Positions 61,445-64,000 of a stretch of DNA of 64,000 bases are shown here, piece after piece. Source of the stretch: Multifurca ochricompacta (Eukaryota > Basidiomycota > Agaricomycetes > Russulales > Russulaceae); NCBI GenBank assembly GCA_022496185.1, contig WTXG01000071.1:1-64000 (forward strand), written 5' to 3'. A program made the position numbers and the translations under genes. The number at the start of each line of letters is the position of its first letter. Within the stretch, counting starts at the first letter, position 1. Under the pieces are notes generated by a model. It did not search any database, was not told where the DNA came from, and saw only the letters and a list, made by a program, of their open reading frames with translations.

Positions 61445-61895
61445 TCACCAAAAACCTCTACGAGCAGCAAACCCTAATAAGGAGCTAAGACGGCTTCTAA
61501 GTTTAAGGATAAGTACGCCATCGCCTTGGGCCGCATGTTTATCCTGCAGGATCTTATTTATGCCTCCACAATATAGAGCGGCAGAGGGCGCACCCCGCAT
61601 GAAAAAAGCGCTCCGATTAACCCTGACAAGAACATGGAGCGTGGAGCCAACAGTAAGATGTTTCGTATCGATGTTTTCGCCCGTGTTGTAAGGCGGGATG
61701 GCGGACCACTGGTCAGGAACTCCACGTACGACGCCCATCACGCCGCCGAAAGGTTTCAGCGGGGCGCGAATGCCTTTATCTCTGTCGAATCATGCAACCT
61801 CATACTCGGCGTCTTCGAGATTCCAGATCTTCAGCGCCGCCGCAAGCACTGCAAACTCGTCCGCGAGGATGTTGAAACTGGGGAAACGCCCGTAC
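61445..61895 (-). pseudogene. Acetamidase/formamidase fragment, broken
   Basis: The minus strand carries the family signature blocks in order: LKIWNLEDAEYEVA, FDRDKGIRAPLKPFGGVMGV, IPPYNTGENIDTKHLTVGST and HAAQGDG. A TGA stands where Trp is expected before FDRDKG. A probable intron separates the AFF and DKHAAQGDG parts. After GDG the sequence no longer matches the family. No N- or C-terminal parts found. Read as a gene relic, formerly for hydrolysis of short amides to ammonia. Confidence 0.6.
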
Positions 61896-63781
61896 GACAT
61901 CACACGACTGCGTTAAGCGCAAGCGCGTCGACCTGGTGTGGTGATAATCCCAAGGTCGCAGTTGCAGTTACTCAACCCCACCATTGGCCATGAACCGGGG
62001 CATGTGGCATGTGATATAAGTATGTGTATCATGATACTGAGACCGTCGAGACAAATAACCCTGGCATTCCGGTTCCTCTAGGAAGACTATGTGTGTGTTC
62101 AGTGATATAATGAACCCCAAGTAGGTGATGACAAGCAGAGATCTGCATGGGTCGTACAACAGCGGCCTATCGCTGCCTGCTCCGACTTGGTGCTTGCGAG
62201 ATTTGGGTGCCCAATTGGAGAAATTATGAGGGGGCCAATATCTTTCGACCAGATATCTCACACATCTGAGGCTTGTTTGTTAACTGCGATGAAAATGCAC
62301 TTGGTCTTCTGGTGTTCCCCTGTATCCAAGATACTGGCCGGATGCGGCTGACCAAAGGGACGACTAGTCATTTTCCTCCTTCTGCTCATCCTAGTATTCG
62401 CTGAAGCGGATTGTCACGGTAACGATGGATGGATATCTTGAGATGTCTATAAGGGAAAATTCGATGACTAACTGTGACCGCGCATTCGTAATTCTGTAAC
62501 TCTCACCTGAACAACCGATGAGTAGCTGCGGCAATGATTTCATGTTCCCCTCATCCAAGAGAGCAATCGCGACCTCAGCCTTCAGACGGCGGCAATGCCT
62601 GAACCGTGGCTGTGGTGCAGCGGCGATAGTACTAGGGACAATGTAATTATTTTTTGATTTGGTGAAACGCATGCATGCCCGCGATGACTCCCAAGCCTCG
62701 AATCCGACTGCTGAGCCCACTGTCCCTTTTACCACTATAAGTAAGTGTCATGAAGATCAATTGATAAAAATTACACTAGCTGATAGCCGGTGAGAGTGCT
62801 CATTGTCCCGACTGTTTGGCACCTTGACGTCGACTGATTATATTCTCTGGATGAAGAAAGGTTAAAAGGGGTACACAAGTTGGGTATAATACGACGTGAG
62901 TCATGTCGTCATTATAAAGTCCCTATCCTCCTTAAAAAAGAGAAGATATTGTAGTTAGAAAGAATCAATAGGCCACACATGTGTACCAATACCAGTTCAG
63001 CCATTCATTGATTTAAACAGGCCTAGTTAGATGTCAAATATGAGATAAAAAATCCTCTCCCGCTTCCTCGCGCCTTATCGCAGCGGATCATTAATATCTC
63101 CTGTAACTAGTTGACCTGAGGTTCAGCTCAAATGCTGAAGAATGGCTCCTCCGGGTTCCTTAGCTTATTAGGACTAACGCGGCCAGGGCGCGGAACACGT
63201 ATTTAGTTAGTTAGTTGCTTTATATGGAATAATCCGTGGGCCAATCGAGGTAATTCAAACTCGGTTTGGTCTTCGGTGCGTGGCGTGGGAAAACTCGAGC
63301 CTCCGTGCAAGTTCAAAAGTCACCAACATCAACAAATACAAACAGAACTAGTGCGGTTGATAACTGACGGGTTCTTACCTCCTCGTCCCGTCAACTCGTC
63401 GCGACTTGAGAACGAGACAACGAGATTAACTTTGTTCGTGCGTAGCATGCGACTTCCCAATATATAGCGCGGAAAGAAGTCATTTGAAAGACTGAAGTAA
63501 AAACCTCTAATCTTCCCGTTCGCAATTAAGCCATTTTCGCTGGGCTCTTCCAAGCTCCTGCGTTCCCACTAGTGGTAGTCAGCTAGTCTCATTGTAACTA
63601 GGCATGGCCCGTCAGGGCGGTCAACTCAAGACATCTATTACATGTGCTGGTATTATAATGTGTGCTGGTATCGTGTTTTAAGTAGTACAAAAATATATAC
63701 AACTGTCTGAGCAGGTACAGGTAATCGAAACCCTGTAGATTATTGATAGTATGCTCAAAAATTCATGAACGGAATCTGCTG
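61896..63781. other. Intergenic, no gene recognised
   Basis: A minus-strand frame at 62391-62735 is open but shows no domain. The rest is AT-rich with no clear repeat ends. Confidence 0.4.
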
Positions 63782-64000
63782 CTAAGAGGAACGCTCGAAC
63801 GATGAGCTACTTCGCATGTTCTGTATAATGATATCAATCTGGTCGGGCGTCCATGCATGGCCTTCAAAAGCGTTCTCGGGATGTATCTTATATTCGTAAG
63901 GACGCTGTTGATACCGCGATGCCCGGTCCCCCGGTCCCATCGCAGCTATGGCATCAGCAAAAGGCAAGGCAGCAGCCGGGGCCTCTCTATGAGCCGAGGC
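63782..64000 (-). CDS. C-terminal part of an unknown protein, continues past the window
   Basis: Open on the minus strand from the window edge to the stop at 63782, about 72 residues. Ala/Pro-rich start, then FADAIAAMGPGDRAS, YEYKIHPENAFEG and a Ser-rich end. The composition looks like real coding sequence. Family not recognised. Confidence 0.5.
   Translation of the reverse strand, partial: ASAHREAPAAALPFADAIAAMGPGDRASRYQQRPYEYKIHPENAFEGHAWTPDQIDIIIQNMRSSSSFERSS

Noticed and set aside
61634..61993. Plus-strand open frame at the acetamidase relic
   Set aside because: The minus strand carries recognisable family motifs; the plus frame is its shadow.

Overview
This window is nuclear DNA from a filamentous basidiomycete, most likely an agaricomycete; I cannot place the order. 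The evidence is the many short introns (about 50-130 nt, GT..AG), the housekeeping genes (a dually started valyl-tRNA synthetase and an Rsp5/NEDD4-type HECT ligase), and the typical agaricomycete gene families: NB-ARC/TPR NLR, F-box/LRR, Crinkler-kinase, C2H2 zinc fingers, and a P450 of the OrdA-like type. hAT and LINE-type elements, many of them nested, fill the space between genes.

Layout. 0-7 kb holds a CpG-depleted hAT end, an NLR-type NB-ARC/TPR gene on the minus strand and a single-pass membrane protein gene. 7-22 kb holds P450 copy 1, Crinkler-kinase copy A, a complete non-autonomous hAT element, a frameshifted GNAT copy and P450 copy 2. 22-33 kb is a conserved housekeeping island, all on the plus strand: F-box, valyl-tRNA synthetase, intact GNAT, Rsp5-like ligase. 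33-51 kb is a duplication zone: P450 copies 3, 4 and 5 in alternating orientation, then Crinkler-kinase copy B, inverted relative to A. An ORF1-only LINE is inserted in the arm of copy B. 51-59 kb has two inverted zinc-finger paralogues around a second ORF1-only LINE and a GC-rich hAT MITE. 59-64 kb has a metallophosphoesterase gene, a decayed acetamidase/formamidase and the 3' end of an unknown gene.

The main story is gene amplification together with transposons: five near-identical P450 units (one reads through intact), a 3.9 kb inverted duplication of a Crinkler-kinase locus, a GNAT pair and a zinc-finger pair. Many breaks are single-base indels, and single-base breaks also occur in the presumably essential valyl-tRNA synthetase and Rsp5 genes. 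Part of the apparent pseudogenisation may therefore be assembly error; this caution applies to every frameshift reported here. Promoters show a recurring layout, with a TATA box 62-63 bp upstream of the ATG in several amplified genes and an ATCACGTGAT palindrome about 60 bp upstream of two single-copy genes.
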